Notes under the pieces: model-generated
Told to the model about the DNA's origin: nothing
Seen by the model: only the letters and a program-made list of their open reading frames with translations
The model's database searches: none
Translations under genes and position numbers: made by a program
DNA from: JBLMZW01 sp050259035
GTDB lineage: Bacteria; Bacillota; Syntrophomonadia; Syntrophomonadales; DTU052
Direction: 5' to 3'
NCBI GenBank assembly: GCA_050259035.1
Contig: JBLMZW010000158.1
Location: forward strand, 10,225 to 74,224
Length of the DNA stretch: 64,000 nt
Part shown: positions 61,905-64,000 of the stretch, piece by piece
How the letters are laid out: every line of letters begins with the position of its first letter
How positions within the stretch are numbered: position 1 is the stretch's first letter

Positions 61905-62011
61905 TAAAGCCCAATATGCCGGTATTCTTGGACAATAAGGAAGCCGGTTTTATATTGTACTACAACTTGCATCTAATGTGAGTACAACCAATTTTATACC
62001 CAATTAATTCT

Positions 62012-62323
62012 CTAATCATCTTTTGAGATATCATTGACTTGATCATTAAGCCAGTTTCCGAAGTAATTGGCTTCTATATAATCAGATGGGGACTGGTCTG
62101 GGTAATTTTTACCCATGTTAGGACCCTTATATGAGTAATTTTTACCCAAGTTCGGTTCCACATCGTTGTCCGATTGTACAACCCCCAAACTTTTCAGTTC
62201 GTCTGATGGGTAATTTTTACTCATGTCCGGTTCCATGTTGTTGTCCGATTGTACAACTCCTTTTGGTTGATCCGAGCCGTAGAAATTGATAATAGCCTCC
62301 CTTTTTGTATGTCGGACTGACAT
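62012..62323 (-). CDS. repeat-derived hypothetical ORF, 103 residues
   Basis: Minus-strand ATG frame (MSVRHTKREAIINFYGSDQP) containing three units with the core GKNYP/GKNYS/SKNYP separated by VVQSDNxxEPN. The coding pattern comes from the palindromic DNA repeat GGGTAATTTTTACCC. The second copy of this DNA (62427-62670) is frame-shifted, so protein-level selection is doubtful. Confidence 0.3.
   Translation of the reverse strand: MSVRHTKREAIINFYGSDQPKGVVQSDNNMEPDMSKNYPSDELKSLGVVQSDNDVEPNLGKNYSYKGPNMGKNYPDQSPSDYIEANYFGNWLNDQVNDISKDD
62014..62248. repeat. palindrome-rich module, copy A
   Basis: A 235-bp module also present at 62427-62670 in the same orientation (about 90 percent identity by eye). 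It contains three copies of a 15-bp dyad: GGGTAATTTTTACCC at 62100-62114, GAGTAATTTTTACCC at 62133-62147 and GGGTAATTTTTACTC at 62208-62222. TTGTCCGATTGTACAACC recurs between and after them. Confidence 0.85.
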
Positions 62324-62426
62324 ATGATCTAAATATAATATGTTCGAAGTAGAATATGTAACAGTTGCATATAAAATGACCCCCCTTTAACACAAAAGGG
62401 GTGAATCCAACCGCTGCCAGTATAAC
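62249..62426. other. spacer between the palindrome-rich modules
   Basis: 178 bp unique DNA. It contains a short stem CCCCTTT/AAAGGGG at about 62384-62401 and, on the minus strand, a TATTATATTTAG stretch that could be a -10 for the ORF in copy A. Confidence 0.4.
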
Positions 62427-62670
62427 AATCATCCTTTGAGATATCATTGACTTGATCATTAAGCCAGTTTCCAAAAGCAATTGGCTTCCATCCCCCCAAT
62501 ATAATCAGATGGGCACTGGTCTGGGTAATTTTTACCCATGTTAGGACCCATATATGAGTAATTTTTACCCATGTTAGGTTCCACATCGTTGTCCGATTGT
62601 ACAACCCCTAAATTTTTCAGTTCGTCTGGTGGGTAATTTTTACCCATGTTCGGTTCCATGTTGTTGTCCG
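62427..62670. repeat. palindrome-rich module, copy B
   Basis: Second copy, with dyads at 62523-62537, 62556-62570 and 62631-62645. Small indels relative to copy A (for example the extra CATCCCCCCAATAT stretch near 62490) break the minus-strand frame. Confidence 0.85.
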
Positions 62671-62848
62671 CCAAAGTGCTAGGCGCTCATGGCTTTCCCC
62701 AGGGAGATAGAAATCTGCAGCAAAATTAAGGGTTTTAGCATCAGCTAGACGTTAAGGTTTCCACGTTTATTGAGCGGTAAATGAAGGCATCTCATGAGAA
62801 CGTCGTCAAACTTACAAAAGGCCAGATCAAGGAAATATAACGTATGGG
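62671..62848. other. gap before the CPBP protease
   Basis: No gene or clear promoter seen. AAGGAAATATAACGT at the end could serve as ribosome site for the following gene. Confidence 0.3.
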
Positions 62849-63727
62849 GTGGAGATTATTAAGATCTTGCGGAAACAGTATCATTTTATAAAAAGCCTAC
62901 AAGTATATGCAACGCAATACCCGATAATCTTTTCAGGAATTACCATTGCCGTATTTACGCTGTTTACAGAAGCAATCGGTTTTGAATCAGTTCTTAAACA
63001 TTTTGACAAACAAAGTACCTCCTATTTGAGCGGAATTCTCGTCCAGGGGCTCGCATCGATATTTCTGGTAGTTCTCCTGAAAGGTCTGGGGTTGTTAAAA
63101 AGCGCAGGCTTCACTAAGCCAAACGAGTGGAAGCAATTATGGATGATCTGGCCTATCGTTGTTCTATGCATACTTGTGAGCTGGCCGCTTATTGACGGAA
63201 CGCTTCATATTGATACCTCCAAATCGTTTGTGATAATTCTTTATATACTTGTCTATTTATCGACGGGATTCTATGAAGAGATTCTATTTCGGGGTGTTAC
63301 ACTGACGGTCATGGTACGCAGATGGGGGGCTGGAAAGAGCGGACTTTACCTTGCGGCGGTCCTGTCGAGTGTGATGTTTGGCGGATTACATATTATAAGC
63401 CTTTTCCTGGGACGTATTTCTTTAATGGCATCCGTTACGCAGGTGCTGTACGCGACATTTATTGGAACGTTTTTTGCTGCATGCGTATTGCGAAACAAAT
63501 CAATTTGGCCCGCAATTTTCTTCCATGCTTTGTTCAATATTTGCAGCGATTGGAGCGCAATCTCAATTGGAAGTCATTTCGGACAGATTTCGAATATCAA
63601 TAATACCTTCGCGGACGCCTTGAGCACGATTCTAGTTTTCCTCCCATTTTTTATATATGGTTTGTTCATTCTCCGTAAAGTTCAACCCTTAAACTCTGAA
63701 TCGCTGGTTAAACAATCGGAATTCTGA
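62849..63727 (+). CDS. CPBP-family intramembrane glutamic metalloprotease
   Basis: 292 residues with about eight membrane segments. Abi/CPBP motifs: EEILFRG preceded by FYEE (motif 1), FGGLHI (motif 2) and FFHALFN (motif 3), all complete, so it should be active. Homologues process membrane substrates and some protect bacteriocin producers, which would suit the neighbouring immunity island (inference). GTG start at 62849; the ribosome site is weak and an out-of-frame ATG five bases earlier is better spaced, so the N-terminus is uncertain. Confidence 0.88.
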   Translation: MEIIKILRKQYHFIKSLQVYATQYPIIFSGITIAVFTLFTEAIGFESVLKHFDKQSTSYLSGILVQGLASIFLVVLLKGLGLLKSAGFTKPNEWKQLWMIWPIVVLCILVSWPLIDGTLHIDTSKSFVIILYILVYLSTGFYEEILFRGVTLTVMVRRWGAGKSGLYLAAVLSSVMFGGLHIISLFLGRISLMASVTQVLYATFIGTFFAACVLRNKSIWPAIFFHALFNICSDWSAISIGSHFGQISNINNTFADALSTILVFLPFFIYGLFILRKVQPLNSESLVKQSEF

Positions 63728-63857
63728 TTCTGCCCAAGCCCGTGTGTCAGAAATTGCGGAAGCGACATCTTGGAATCCTATTTAAACTGCACGCTGACCT
63801 CTCCTTTATATATGGAGTCCCTGGTATTGAATCATTTGTTCACGCTTTTAGAAAAAA

Positions 63858-63885
63858 GCGTTTGGGAAATATCCCAAACGCCATT
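63858..63885. terminator. bidirectional terminator after the CPBP gene
   Basis: GCGTTTGGGA-AATA-TCCCAAACGC, a 10-bp perfect stem, followed by CATTTT and preceded by AAAAAA, so it can serve both convergent genes. Confidence 0.85.
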
Positions 63886-63928
63886 TTGTTGCACTTTTAT
63901 TCAGTTTTTAAAATAACACTGTTTGTAT

Positions 63929-64000
63929 TTATTCGTTGTTGACCATGTTCAATTTTTCAGCCACATAGAAAAATAGCCCGAGAACCATTGCAACGATACT
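63929..64000 (-). CDS. C-terminal tail of an unidentified membrane protein (cut by window end)
   Basis: On the minus strand an open frame enters from the right edge, reads SIVAMVLGLFFYVAEKLNMV and stops at TAA (63929-63931). It is preceded on the right by nothing visible; the terminator at 63858 fits its end. Only 23 residues are in the window, with one hydrophobic segment. Confidence 0.4.
   Translation of the reverse strand, partial: SIVAMVLGLFFYVAEKLNMVNNE

Noticed and set aside
1..64000. CRISPR array or cas genes
   Set aside because: No set of regularly spaced identical repeats with unique spacers, and no Cas-like motifs. The repeats at 62.0-62.7 kb are palindromes inside two duplicated blocks, not a spacer array.

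Overview
The window is the replication-origin region of a Gram-positive, spore-forming-lineage bacterium (Firmicutes/Clostridia). The evidence is the classic order larC | parB-parA-noc-rsmG-mnmG-mnmE-jag-yidC-yidD-rnpA-rpmH | dnaA-dnaN-recF-remB-gyrB-gyrA. Genes left of dnaA are read on the minus strand and genes to its right on the plus strand. A Spo0F-type regulator, many TTG/GTG starts, S-layer homology proteins and a block of fatty-acid beta-oxidation genes point, by inference, to a syntrophic fatty-acid oxidiser such as a member of the Syntrophomonadaceae. No species is claimed.

Layout. 1-10 kb: chromosome partitioning (Soj/ParA, Spo0J/ParB and a second ParB paralogue with Noc-type specificity residues, each with its cognate site nearby: an exact parS at 733-748 and an exact Noc-binding sequence at 2919-2932), tRNA modification and the YidC/RnpA/L34 cluster. 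10-19 kb: initiation, sliding clamp, RecF, gyrase. 19-25 kb: PLP synthase pdxS-pdxT, then a serine-type T-box operon (class V aminotransferase, serA, serS) and a UPF0178 gene. 25-36 kb: a surface-protein locus with a 1890-residue IPT/TIG-repeat protein and two SLH proteins. 36-40 kb: argS, a minimal RpoE delta-like protein, a UPF0173 hydrolase and pyrG. 40-44.5 kb, minus strand: thiolase and two acyl-CoA dehydrogenases. 45-54.8 kb: FemAB-type ligase, alanine racemase, SppA, Yip1-family protein, then spo0F-fba-fsa-glpX-DUF2062-rho and a LysM/M23 peptidase. 55-57.9 kb: four tRNAs, a sensor histidine kinase and tadA.

From about 57.9 kb the character changes. The 3' end of tadA plus the 5' half of a tRNA-Ser(CGA) gene is duplicated 3.9 kb downstream, where the tRNA is intact. 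The segment between the copies is AT-rich and carries small genes that look like orphan immunity genes (a barstar homologue, a superinfection-immunity-like membrane protein, a YcxB-like pseudogene with one in-frame stop, and two unrecognised proteins) without an intact toxin. Beyond the tRNA lies a 650-bp duplicated module built around six copies of a 15-bp near-perfect palindrome, then a CPBP-family intramembrane protease.

Candidates for something undescribed are the immunity island with its tRNA/tadA duplication, the palindromic module at 62.0-62.7 kb, the structured leader before the TIG/SLH locus and the 57-bp repeat pair between mnmE and jag. All functional statements come from reading motifs; no database search was run.
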